Source of the DNA: Flavobacterium soli DSM 19725
GTDB taxonomy: Bacteria; Bacteroidota; Bacteroidia; Flavobacteriales; Flavobacteriaceae
Direction: 5' to 3'
Assembly: GCF_000422705.1 (NCBI RefSeq)
Contig: NZ_AUGO01000001.1
Coordinates: forward strand, 310,001 to 374,000
DNA length: 64,000 bases
In this document: positions 17,927 through 24,894 of the stretch, piece after piece
How positions within the stretch are numbered: the stretch's first letter is position 1
How the letters are laid out: every line of letters starts with the position of its first letter
The notes under the pieces: model-generated
The model's input: only the letters and a program-made list of their open reading frames with translations
The model's database searches: none
What the model was told of the DNA's origin: nothing
Made by a program: the position numbers and the translations under genes

Positions 17927-18358
17927 ATGGATATCTTCACCCCCGAGAAGCGAAGCCAGGTAATGGCCCGTATCAAAAGCAAAAACACCAAGGCCGAAGT
18001 TCGCCTTGCCAAAACCCTGTGGCATCGAGGCCATCGTTACCGAAAACACTGCAAGACTGTTTTTGGCATACCCGATCTGGTCTTCAAGAAATATAAGATT
18101 GCCATCTTTGTCGACTCAGAGTTTTTTCATGGCAAGGATTGGGACACTCGAAAACGACCTGTCAACAATGCCCAGTTCTGGGAAAACAAAATCAACCGCA
18201 ACATCCAGCGTGACCACGAAGTCAACCAATACCTCACCTCCAGAGGCTGGACCGTCCTCCGCTTTTGGAGCAACGACATCAAGACCAAACTCTACTCCAC
18301 CATCCGAACCATCGAAAAGGAAATAGAAAACGCCCATCACAAGATTTACTACAAGTGA
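17927..18358 (+). CDS. vsr: Vsr-like very-short-patch-repair endonuclease
   Basis: The 143-residue protein has the Vsr pattern: SQVMARIKSKNTKAEVRLAKTLW, GHRYRKHCKTVFGIPDLVF with Asp50 as likely metal ligand, FVDSEFFHG with Asp63 and His68, and GWTVLRFWSNDI near the end. Vsr nicks DNA beside T:G mismatches made by deamination of 5-methylcytosine, which fits a C5-methylase partner. The Cys residues that bind structural zinc in the E. coli enzyme are absent. It lies 91 bases after the AIPR gene. Its base composition is quite different (33 G+C in the 60 bases from 18241, against 18 in an AIPR line), so it may have been acquired separately or belong to the host backbone. Confidence 0.88.
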   Translation: MDIFTPEKRSQVMARIKSKNTKAEVRLAKTLWHRGHRYRKHCKTVFGIPDLVFKKYKIAIFVDSEFFHGKDWDTRKRPVNNAQFWENKINRNIQRDHEVNQYLTSRGWTVLRFWSNDIKTKLYSTIRTIEKEIENAHHKIYYK

Positions 18359-18391
18359 AATTTTAAATCTCAAATTCCAAATTCCAACCAC

Positions 18392-18412
18392 AAAAAAAGG
18401 AGCCGAAGCTCC
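18392..18412 (-). terminator. Terminator of the TM2-protein gene
   Basis: On the minus strand GGAGC-TTCG-GCTCC forms a tetraloop hairpin followed by seven T residues. It lies 56 bases beyond the stop codon of the minus-strand TM2 gene and also faces the Vsr gene end. Confidence 0.85.
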
Positions 18413-18467
18413 CTGTATATTAATATTGAATCTTTCAATTTTTAAATCATTCAATCATTTAATTTCC

Positions 18468-18806
18468 TTAAAACCAAGGCTTCTTGTTTCGCTGATAGGT
18501 TTCATAAAACTCTGCATCGCTCTTGGTCAGATACACGATTCCTTCAATAAGTCCGATAATAGAGGTGGCTACTATCACAAACCATCCTATGATGAAACAA
18601 AGGGTTAGATAGCCTACAGCGGTTGCTACCAAAAGAATAATCCCTTCGTTATTATACCCCAATATAAATTTATGCACACCAAACGACCCAAAAAGAATTG
18701 CCATGATACCCGCCAAAACTTTCTTGTTATCTTGTTGCACCACCGGTCGAGGGTCATTCGTGGGTTGGTTCCAGCTCTCAAAACCCGATTTGTTGTTGTC
18801 TTCCAT
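18468..18806 (-). CDS. TM2 domain membrane protein
   Basis: The 112-residue protein has a polar N-terminus (about 1-27, Asn/Gln/Pro-rich) and then a TM2 domain: KKVLAGIMAILFGSFGVHKFILGYNNEGIILL, with two membrane helices joined by the FGxHKFxLG motif. A second hydrophobic stretch, IIGWFVIVATSIIGLIEGIVYL, follows. TM2 proteins are small inner-membrane proteins of unknown biochemical role. It stands alone, with its own terminator, and converges with the Vsr gene. Confidence 0.9.
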   Translation of the reverse strand: MEDNNKSGFESWNQPTNDPRPVVQQDNKKVLAGIMAILFGSFGVHKFILGYNNEGIILLVATAVGYLTLCFIIGWFVIVATSIIGLIEGIVYLTKSDAEFYETYQRNKKPWF

Positions 18807-18922
18807 TTTTGTGTTTTTTGATTAATGAGGTATAAAAATAATAAAAAACAGCAATAAGTGGGCACAAAATATTTAACAACTAATCATAAAGCAATAAATA
18901 TTTTTATAAATTTACGAAACAA

Positions 18923-18962
18923 TACCATGCCCTTCATGGTACAGATGCCATGCCTATCATGG
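18923..18962. promoter_or_regulatory. Two CCATG-N5-CATGG dyads in a 23-bp tandem repeat
   Basis: TACCATG-CCCTT-CATGGTA (18923-18941) is a perfect 7-base inverted repeat. A second dyad, CCATG-CCTAT-CATGG (18948-18962), follows with centres 23 bp apart, about two helical turns. They sit in the otherwise gene-free 18807-19023, about 60 bases upstream of the ATG at 19024. The arrangement looks like a paired operator for a dimeric regulator or a palindromic recognition site. No cognate protein is identified. Confidence 0.55.
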
Positions 18963-19023
18963 AATTACCCCCTTCTGAAGAGAATAAAAAATAAAGTTTA
19001 ATTATTTAAAAAAAGAAGAAAAA

Positions 19024-19752
19024 ATGGGTAAATCCAATTCAGAAGTAGGCGATGTAAAAAATCTGGCAAATTATAACGAAGCAATCATCATCATTCAAGG
19101 AATGGGCACTCTTTATAATCCTGCCATTCCAGCAATACACCTCAACAAGTTGCTTTTAGTGAATCAGAAGGCACAAGTTATTAGCGAAGAATTCAAAACC
19201 GTCACACCACTTTTCAAGGTGTCAATTGCCGAACGTGCGGAACTTTATGAACCCTTAAATAGATTGGGAACAAGAGTGCAAAACGCATTCAAGGCGTTCC
19301 GACTAGGGAATGACATCAATGACACGATGGTTTCGCTGAACAAAAAACTCAGGGGAGAAAGAATCGTAAAAATCAAAAAGGACAAACCCGAAGACGAGGA
19401 AACAGCCACCATCTCTACTGCCCAAACCAGTTTTGACAACAAGGCAAGCACCTTTGATGACATGATCAAATTCGCCATCGCCAATCCTGCCTATAAACCA
19501 AACGAGGTAGAATTGCAAACGGCTACCCTCAAGCAATATCATACCAGCATCATGAAGGCGAACAATATGGCATCCGTAAATTCAGTAAAACTTCTGAATG
19601 CAAGAAAAAATCGCGATGAATTGCTTTATGAGAACCCGGATAACATTTTGGAGTTGATAAGGACGATTAAGGATTATCTTAAATCATTGAAAGGAGCTGA
19701 GCAATATTATAAGAAGATTGTAAAGCTGAAGTTTAAATCAAAAGCACCTTAA
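19024..19752 (+). CDS. Helical hypothetical protein, 242 aa
   Basis: The protein starts MGKSNSEVGDVKNLANYNEA and has no signal peptide or membrane span. It is mostly helical, with a Lys- and Glu-rich middle (KKIKKDKPEDEETATIST, about 116-134). The end (LELIRTIKDYLKSLKGAEQYYKKIVKLKFKSKAP) is basic and amphipathic. I do not recognise the family. It has a terminator of its own and a striking pair of CCATG dyads upstream, so it looks like a separately regulated single-gene unit. Confidence 0.7.
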   Translation: MGKSNSEVGDVKNLANYNEAIIIIQGMGTLYNPAIPAIHLNKLLLVNQKAQVISEEFKTVTPLFKVSIAERAELYEPLNRLGTRVQNAFKAFRLGNDINDTMVSLNKKLRGERIVKIKKDKPEDEETATISTAQTSFDNKASTFDDMIKFAIANPAYKPNEVELQTATLKQYHTSIMKANNMASVNSVKLLNARKNRDELLYENPDNILELIRTIKDYLKSLKGAEQYYKKIVKLKFKSKAP

Positions 19753-19761
19753 TGAATTGTA

Positions 19762-19788
19762 AAAGCCTCTAGTGATAGAGGCTTTTTA
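19762..19788 (+). terminator. Terminator after the 242-aa gene
   Basis: AAAGCCTCTA pairs with TAGAGGCTTT around a GTGA loop, followed by T residues, 9 bases past the stop codon. Confidence 0.92.
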
Positions 19789-19898
19789 TTTAAAAATATA
19801 AGATTAATGTTGATACAACTACAAGTAGCTCAAATTCCCCTCCTATGGAGGGGTGGCTGAAGGGCGGGGTGGCTAAAACCCAATCCTAACCCGCAAAG

Positions 19899-19973
19899 TT
19901 GTCCTTCCGACGAAGGAGGAATCTCCGCTTTATGGAGCTACTTGTGGAGATTCCTCCTTCGTCGGAATGACAA
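19899..19973. repeat. 28-bp near-perfect inverted repeat (REP-like)
   Basis: The 28-base arms at 19899-19926 and 19946-19973 match at 27 positions and enclose a 19-base loop. The arm core is TTCCGACGAAGGAGGAATC. The element sits in the gene-free 19753-20286, next to a second G-rich stretch (CCCCTCC...GGAGGGG, about 19836-19857) and the 21-bp minisatellite. It may be a dispersed extragenic palindrome. No transposase is near. Confidence 0.85.
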
Positions 19974-19998
19974 GATGATGGAAAACATCCCGAATATG

Positions 19999-20200
19999 TC
20001 CCGACAAATTCTAAATACGCTCCGACAAATTCTAAAATCCTCCCGACAATCTCTGAAATCTCTCCGACAACTTCTGAATTCCTTCCGACAACTTCTGAAT
20101 TCGCTCCGACAACTTCTGAAAATCCTCCGACAACCTTTGAAAACCTCCCGACAACTTCTGAATTCCTTCCGACAATCTCTAAAATCCTCCCGACAACTTC
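19999..20200. repeat. 21-bp minisatellite, nine full units
   Basis: Nine 21-bp units (19999-20187) and a 13-base partial unit follow the pattern YTCCGACAAYTTCTGAATTCC, with CCGACAA constant and the second half variable. As 21 is divisible by 3 the array is open in some frames on both strands: one strand would give a heptad like RQLLNSF, the other VVGRNSE. Neither reading has a clear start region, and both depend on the repeat, so coding is not supported. It is not a CRISPR because there are no unique spacers. Confidence 0.93.
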
Positions 20201-20286
20201 AATTATACAAAAGCAAAAAGCCCCTATCACTAGGAGCTTTCTCTATATAATAAATAAAATAACCGCAATAGAATCTTGCCTTTTGC

Positions 20287-21234
20287 CTATTTGCCTTTTG
20301 TCTCCAAATCCAAAATCTTATCCACAATAACCTGAGCCAGTTTCGAATGACTTTCAAACGTCCAACCCGCAATATGCGGAGTCAAGATCACATTATCGGC
20401 CTGGATGAGGTATTGAAAAGCGGTTGGCATTTCGCCATCGGTAAACAAATGCTCAAACGATAATTTTTCATATTCCAACACATCCAGTCCGGCACCCAAG
20501 ATCTTGCCCAATTGCAAAGCCGAAACCAAATCGTCCGTCACCACGCTTTTTCCCCTTGCGGTATTGATCAGCCAGAACGCCTTTGCAAACGACTCAATAA
20601 AAGGGGTGTTCACCATCTTGTCGGTTTCGGGCGTCCACGGGATGTGAAGGCTCAACACATCGGCTTGCTGTTGCAATTCTTCCAAGGAAACCTGTCGTGC
20701 ATTTTCATCGCCTACGTTTTCCTTTATGTCATAACACAGCACTTCTACTTCAAAACCACGCAGTTTTTTGGCGAAAGCCTTCCCCATATTGCCATAACCG
20801 ATAATACCAACAATTTTGCCATCGAGTTCATGACCTCGGTTGCTTTCCCTCGACCATTTGCCCGATTTTACTTCGGCATCAGCCTTGTTGAGGTTATTGA
20901 AAAGCGACAACAACATTCCCAAAGCGTGTTCGCCCACAGCGTTCCGGTTGCCTTCTGGAGCAGCAATCAACCGAATCCCCTTTGCAAGAGCATATTCACA
21001 ATCGATACTTTCCAAACCCGCACCAACACGTGCAATAAACTTCAAGTTCGTAGCCTTGTCCAAGAACGTCTTGTCGATCTTGAACCGGCTTCGGATCACA
21101 ATGCCATCATAGTCGTGAATCTTCGCTTCCACTTCTTGTTTTGTCGAAATAAAGTCGTCTTCATTTATGTGTCCAGCGTCTGAAAGTTGGGTTTTTAGTA
21201 AGGGATGATTGCCGTCGATATGGAGAATTCGCAT
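20287..21234 (-). CDS. D-2-hydroxyacid dehydrogenase, phosphoglycerate-dehydrogenase-like
   Basis: From the ATG at 21234 (MRILHIDGNHPLL) the enzyme has 315 residues. It shows the family layout: an N-terminal substrate half, the Rossmann motif GIIGYGNMGKAFA, the catalytic Arg in NTARGKSVV, and the C-terminal catalytic His in LTPHIAGWTFES. It should oxidise or reduce a D-2-hydroxyacid with NAD(H). The resemblance to SerA is good, but no ACT domain is present, and the true substrate could be another hydroxyacid. An upstream extension of the frame to 21294 is hydrophobic and unlikely to be translated. A lone gene, divergent from the GldH-like lipoprotein. Confidence 0.88.
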   Translation of the reverse strand: MRILHIDGNHPLLKTQLSDAGHINEDDFISTKQEVEAKIHDYDGIVIRSRFKIDKTFLDKATNLKFIARVGAGLESIDCEYALAKGIRLIAAPEGNRNAVGEHALGMLLSLFNNLNKADAEVKSGKWSRESNRGHELDGKIVGIIGYGNMGKAFAKKLRGFEVEVLCYDIKENVGDENARQVSLEELQQQADVLSLHIPWTPETDKMVNTPFIESFAKAFWLINTARGKSVVTDDLVSALQLGKILGAGLDVLEYEKLSFEHLFTDGEMPTAFQYLIQADNVILTPHIAGWTFESHSKLAQVIVDKILDLETKGK

Positions 21235-21394
21235 CATAATAGTCTTGGTAATTAGGAGTAACAAATTAACGAAAAAAAGTTGGGCTTCGTGCAATGGATA
21301 GCGTGGTAAGCTTTTTCATCGGCATAAAATAATCATAAGAATTTTCCGTTCTTCATTTGTCATAGACCAACCAATCCCTAAGACAATCATCAAT

Positions 21395-21862
21395 ATGAAA
21401 ATAATCAGAGTAGTAGCCGTTTTAACGCTAGTGGTGCTTTCATCATGCGACCAAAACAGCGTGTACAACAAATTTGACAAGAATTTCGAGGAAAACCGCT
21501 GGCAAAAAACTGAAGTAAAGCTATATGAATTCGAAATCGTTCAAGGAGCAACGCCCTACAATATGGACTTGCATTTCTCCCACATCTTTGGCTATCAATT
21601 TCCATCGGTTCCCTTAGTGGTTACGATTGAAAATCCAGACAAAACCATCACCACCAAAACCATCCAACTCGATCTTTTGGATAAAGAGGGAAAAGACAAA
21701 GGCGATTGTGCTGGAGATATCTGTGATTTATATGTAACCGTCTTTGAAGGCGAATCACTTCCTGTCGGAAAATACAAAGTAGCCATCAGTCACCAGTTTC
21801 AAGGCGAATACCTCCCGAACATTCTCGGACTTGGTATTGAAGTTACAACTGCTATGGATTAA
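21395..21862 (+). CDS. GldH-like lipoprotein (second copy in the window)
   Basis: The 155-residue protein has a lipoprotein signal peptide with lipobox LSSC and then a GldH-like body: FDKNFEENRWQKTEVKLYEFEI, a Tyr/Asp-rich middle (PYNMDLHFSHIFGYQFP), and the GxYKVAISHQF...LPNILGLGIEV ending. It resembles the GldH encoded at 46845 in length and in the order of conserved blocks, with low identity. GldH is an inner- or periplasm-facing lipoprotein needed for gliding motility and type IX secretion. This copy stands alone, followed by a strong hairpin. It could be a paralogue with a separate role, and whether it can replace GldH is unknown. Confidence 0.72.
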   Translation: MKIIRVVAVLTLVVLSSCDQNSVYNKFDKNFEENRWQKTEVKLYEFEIVQGATPYNMDLHFSHIFGYQFPSVPLVVTIENPDKTITTKTIQLDLLDKEGKDKGDCAGDICDLYVTVFEGESLPVGKYKVAISHQFQGEYLPNILGLGIEVTTAMD

Positions 21863-21883
21863 CCAAATACAGCCTATTTATAA

Positions 21884-21945
21884 ACACCAATTGCACTAAT
21901 TTTCACAAATGTATTCGTGAAAATTAGTGCAATTGGTGTCTTTTT
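21884..21945. terminator. Long perfect hairpin terminator (23-bp arms)
   Basis: Arms 21884-21906 and 21917-21939 are perfectly complementary over 23 bases with a 10-base loop. A T run follows on the plus strand. It lies between convergent genes and shares its core (AATTGCAC, AATTTTCAC, GTGAAAATT) with the hairpin at 63953. Confidence 0.9.
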
Positions 21946-21955
21946 TATGCTATGA

Positions 21956-23101
21956 TTAGCTCAAGGCCTGTTCCAAATCGGCAAGCAAGTCGTCGATATC
22001 TTCCACACCAACACTCAATCTTACTAAATCATCACTGATCCCGATTTCTTTTCGCTTGTCTTCCGGAATAGAAGCATGTGTCATCAAGGCCGGATGATTC
22101 GCCAAGGATTCAACACCACCTAATGATTCAGCCAACGTGAATACTTCTAGTTTTTCCAAGAACGAAATAGCATCTTCTTTTTTACCTGAAGTGAAGGTGA
22201 AGGAAACCATTCCGCCAAATCCTTTCATTTGCTTTTTAGCCAATTCGTGAAACGGATGACTTTTTAAACCAGGATAATAAACGGCCTTAATCTTTGGATG
22301 GTTTTCTAAGAAAGCTGCAACCTTTTCTCCATTTTCACAATGTCTCTGCATTCTCAAATGAAGGGTTTTGATACCTCTCAATACCAAGAAACTATCCATT
22401 GGTCCGAGTGTGGCACCTGTAGCAAATTGTTGGAAGTGCAATTGTTCGCCTAGTTTTTCATCCTTTACAATCAAAGCTCCTGCAATAACATCTGAGTGAC
22501 CTCCAAGGTATTTTGTAGCCGAATGCATCACGATATCAGCACCCAAATCCAAAGGCTTTTGCAAATAAGGCGTTGCAAAAGTATTGTCAACTGCAAAAAG
22601 CAGGTTGTGTTTTTTAGTAATCTTGGCAATCGCTTCGATATCGGCCAATTTCATCAACGGATTGGTTGGCGTTTCCACCCAAACCAACTTCGTGTTTTCG
22701 TTGATCAACGATTGGAATTTCTCCAAATCATTCATATCAACAAAATGAAACTTGATGCCAGAGTTACCATAAATACGAGTAAACATTCGGTACGTTCCGC
22801 CATACAAATCGTCCATGGCAATGATTTCATCTCCTGCCTTAAACGAACGTAAAACGCAATCGGTAGCTGCCAATCCTGATGAAAAAGCCAAACCGCGAGC
22901 TCCGTTTTCGATACTTGCAAAAGCATTTTCTAAAGCAGAACGCGTTGGGTTTGCCGCCCGACTGTATTCATAATTTTCATTCAAGGGTTTCCCTGGACTG
23001 GTTTGCACAAAGGTAGAAGTTTGATAAACTGGAGGCATAACAGCTCCCGTACTTGGATCATGATGCTGACCACCATGTATAACTTTTGTATTAAATTTCA
23101 T
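21956..23101 (-). CDS. Cystathionine gamma-synthase / lyase family PLP enzyme
   Basis: Using the ATG at 23101 (MKFNTKVIHGGQ) the enzyme has 381 residues, normal for the Cys/Met-metabolism PLP family. Family motifs seen are EYSRAANPTRSALE, SGLAATD, DDLYGGTYR, VWVETPTNPLMK, and the Schiff-base lysine in MHSATKYLGGHSDVIAG. It takes part in transsulfuration, joining an activated homoserine with cysteine or cleaving cystathionine. The sequence alone does not separate the two activities. An upstream extension of the frame to 23155 is unlikely. No SAM riboswitch is visible upstream. Confidence 0.92.
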   Translation of the reverse strand: MKFNTKVIHGGQHHDPSTGAVMPPVYQTSTFVQTSPGKPLNENYEYSRAANPTRSALENAFASIENGARGLAFSSGLAATDCVLRSFKAGDEIIAMDDLYGGTYRMFTRIYGNSGIKFHFVDMNDLEKFQSLINENTKLVWVETPTNPLMKLADIEAIAKITKKHNLLFAVDNTFATPYLQKPLDLGADIVMHSATKYLGGHSDVIAGALIVKDEKLGEQLHFQQFATGATLGPMDSFLVLRGIKTLHLRMQRHCENGEKVAAFLENHPKIKAVYYPGLKSHPFHELAKKQMKGFGGMVSFTFTSGKKEDAISFLEKLEVFTLAESLGGVESLANHPALMTHASIPEDKRKEIGISDDLVRLSVGVEDIDDLLADLEQALS

Positions 23102-23218
23102 ATCGGTAGATTTTATTTTTAGTTGTGATTTAAGATAATGCCGATGCTTTTGCATGATGGCAATTTCATATCGTTTTTCTTCAATTTTATAAATAACGCA
23201 ACAAATTTACCGTTTAAT

Positions 23219-23252
23219 TTTGTGTAAGCCAATTTTCAAAAGAATACCTTTG
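23219..23252 (+). promoter_or_regulatory. Bacteroidetes-type promoter of the DUF3298 lipoprotein gene
   Basis: TTTG (23219-23222) and TACCTTTG (23245-23252), separated by 22 bases, fit the -33/-7 pattern. The -7 element ends 22 bases before the ATG at 23275. Confidence 0.55.
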
Positions 23253-23274
23253 TATTTATTAACAATACTTTATT

Positions 23275-24018
23275 ATGAACAAGTTTCTCACCCTCGCTAT
23301 TTTCGTACTTTTTTTAACCAGTTGCAAGAACGAACTGACCTTCAAGGAAGAGCATTTTGAAAAAAAATCGAGCTTGCCATGTGAAGAAAATTGTCCTGAA
23401 GTAACCTTGACTGTTCCCGTAGCCGAAAATGTTCCGATTGTAGCCGATAGCATCAACAAGAAAGTGTTTTCAGTCGTAAGAGAAATTATTTATTTTGGCG
23501 AGAAGCCTTATCCTTCTTCGGATTATCAAGGTTTATTGAACTCTTTTATCGCTTCCTATGACGAAATGAAAACCAAAAACCCAAAAGAAATTTTTGGCTG
23601 GGAAGGAAAAATTGAAGGAAAGGTAGTCTATGAAAGTGATAGCATCTTGAACATAAAAATCAAGCATTATACCTTTACGGGTGGAGCTCATGGCTATAGC
23701 GGAATCCGTTCGCTACTTTTTGATCCAAAAACAGGAAAGAACATCCCGAATGAATTTCTTTTCAGGGATTTGAATCAATTTAAGGCTTTCGCCGAAGGTA
23801 AATTCAGAACGAAATATAAGATTCCAGCCGAAGAAAACATTAATGCTACCGGACTTATGTTTGAAAATGATGTGTTTGAATTGCCGTTGAGTATTTTCTT
23901 TACCGACAAAGGACTATTGCTGTATTACAATACGTATGAAGCCGCTTCTTATGCTGATGGCCCAAAAGAGTTAGTACTAACTTATGCGGAATTAAAGCCT
24001 TATTTGTTGGTTAAATAA
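23275..24018 (+). CDS. DUF4163/DUF3298 lipoprotein
   Basis: The 247-residue protein has a lipobox (LTSC, about residues 14-17) and then an N-terminal DUF4163/PdaC-like part (about 40-140). The DUF3298 (RsiV-like) part contains YTFTGGAHGYSGIRSLLFDPKTGK and FTDKGLLLYYNTYEAASYADGP. Such proteins sit in the envelope; in Gram-positive relatives the pair occurs in RsiV and PdaC, where it binds peptidoglycan or lysozyme. Function in Bacteroidetes is unknown. The 3' end overlaps the convergent DinB gene by 8 bases. Confidence 0.85.
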   Translation: MNKFLTLAIFVLFLTSCKNELTFKEEHFEKKSSLPCEENCPEVTLTVPVAENVPIVADSINKKVFSVVREIIYFGEKPYPSSDYQGLLNSFIASYDEMKTKNPKEIFGWEGKIEGKVVYESDSILNIKIKHYTFTGGAHGYSGIRSLLFDPKTGKNIPNEFLFRDLNQFKAFAEGKFRTKYKIPAEENINATGLMFENDVFELPLSIFFTDKGLLLYYNTYEAASYADGPKELVLTYAELKPYLLVK

Positions 24019-24466
24019 ACTTTCTAATACTCATCATAATTCCCATATGAGTAGCCTCATGATAATAATTGAAAGCAATGGCTTCGGCAGCACTTCGAAG
24101 TGTAAAGCCAACACTATTGGTGAATAAGTGATAGTTCGTGAAAATACCATTTTCGAAATCAACGATGGTACGATCGATAGTTGTAAAAAGCAAATCGTGT
24201 AATTCATCCACTTCTTTTTGGTCTACAAATCCTTCTGGTCGCGTACCTCTTTGGTATTTTAAAATCATGTCTTCAGGAATCATGGTCGGCAATCCCGATA
24301 ATTTATAGACCAATAATTGTTGTACCACAATCGTGTGACCAATGTTCCAGATGAGGTTGTTGCTGAAACCTTCTGGTACGGTATTCAATTGTTCCAGTGT
24401 ATAATTTTTTAGAAAACCGGCCAGAATTTTTCTATTGTTTAGGGTAGTTTCGAAAGCGTATTGCAT
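24011..24466 (-). CDS. DinB-like putative metal-dependent protein
   Basis: With the ATG at 24466 (MQYAFETTLNNRK) the protein has 151 residues. It matches the DinB four-helix-bundle family: His in IWNIGHTIVVQQLLVY, and the pair in FNYYHEATHMGIMM, which together form the usual three-His metal site. DinB proteins are often thiol-transferases or of unknown role. An upstream extension of the frame to 24544 is Lys/Phe-rich and crosses the promoter region of the divergent ArsC-like gene, so it was rejected. Confidence 0.87.
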   Translation of the reverse strand: MQYAFETTLNNRKILAGFLKNYTLEQLNTVPEGFSNNLIWNIGHTIVVQQLLVYKLSGLPTMIPEDMILKYQRGTRPEGFVDQKEVDELHDLLFTTIDRTIVDFENGIFTNYHLFTNSVGFTLRSAAEAIAFNYYHEATHMGIMMSIRKFI

Positions 24467-24543
24467 TGTTTTTATTTTTTTGATAAAAATACGATTTTTG
24501 AGTTGGAAATGAATTTTCTTTGCACCATTAAAATGAAATTCCA

Positions 24544-24894
24544 ATGAACAAGATATACTACCTCGCTTCCTGCGACACCTGCCGAAAAATCATCAAGTCG
24601 CTTCCCAATATGGATAAACTGGAGTTTCATGACATCCGTCAGAATCCAATTACCGAAGATGAATTAGAGGAAATGCATAAGCTTGCGGGAAGTTATGAGG
24701 CACTTTTCAGCAAAAAGGCACAGCTTTACAAATCGTTAGGGTTAAAGGTTAAAAACTTGAAAGAGGATGATTTTAAAAAATATTTACTGGAACACTACAC
24801 TTTTTTAAGTCGGCCTGTTTTTATTATTGACGGAAAAATCTACATCGGCAACAGCCAACCTAATATTCATGCTGTGACGCAAGTATTGAAATAA
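24544..24894 (+). CDS. ArsC/Spx-like thioredoxin-fold protein
   Basis: The 116-residue protein starts MNKIYYLASCDTCRKI with a CxxC pair at the N-terminus (CDTC, residues 10-13), has the ArsC-type middle and the FLSRPVFIIDGKIYIG strand. It belongs to the ArsC/Spx/YffB thioredoxin-fold family. It may be a glutathione- or thiol-dependent reductase; real arsenate reduction is uncertain. It ends in a one-base overlap with the transporter gene (TAATG), so the two are one operon. Confidence 0.85.
   Translation: MNKIYYLASCDTCRKIIKSLPNMDKLEFHDIRQNPITEDELEEMHKLAGSYEALFSKKAQLYKSLGLKVKNLKEDDFKKYLLEHYTFLSRPVFIIDGKIYIGNSQPNIHAVTQVLK

Noticed and set aside
8341..18358. BREX, DISARM, Druantia or type III restriction assignment
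   Set aside because: The signature proteins (PglZ, DrmA/DrmB, DruE, Mod/Res) are absent; the Z1/AIPR/DUF4420 set fits a different architecture.
19999..20200. Possible CRISPR array
   Set aside because: Units are 21 bp with no unique spacers between them, and no cas gene is near.
19886..20250. Open frames on both strands across the 21-bp minisatellite
   Set aside because: They stay open only because the unit is a multiple of three; no supported start and no domain. Reported as a repeat and a finding instead.
23102..23274. SAM riboswitch ahead of the cystathionine gamma-synthase gene
   Set aside because: No conserved SAM-I or SAM-II stem pattern was visible in the leader.
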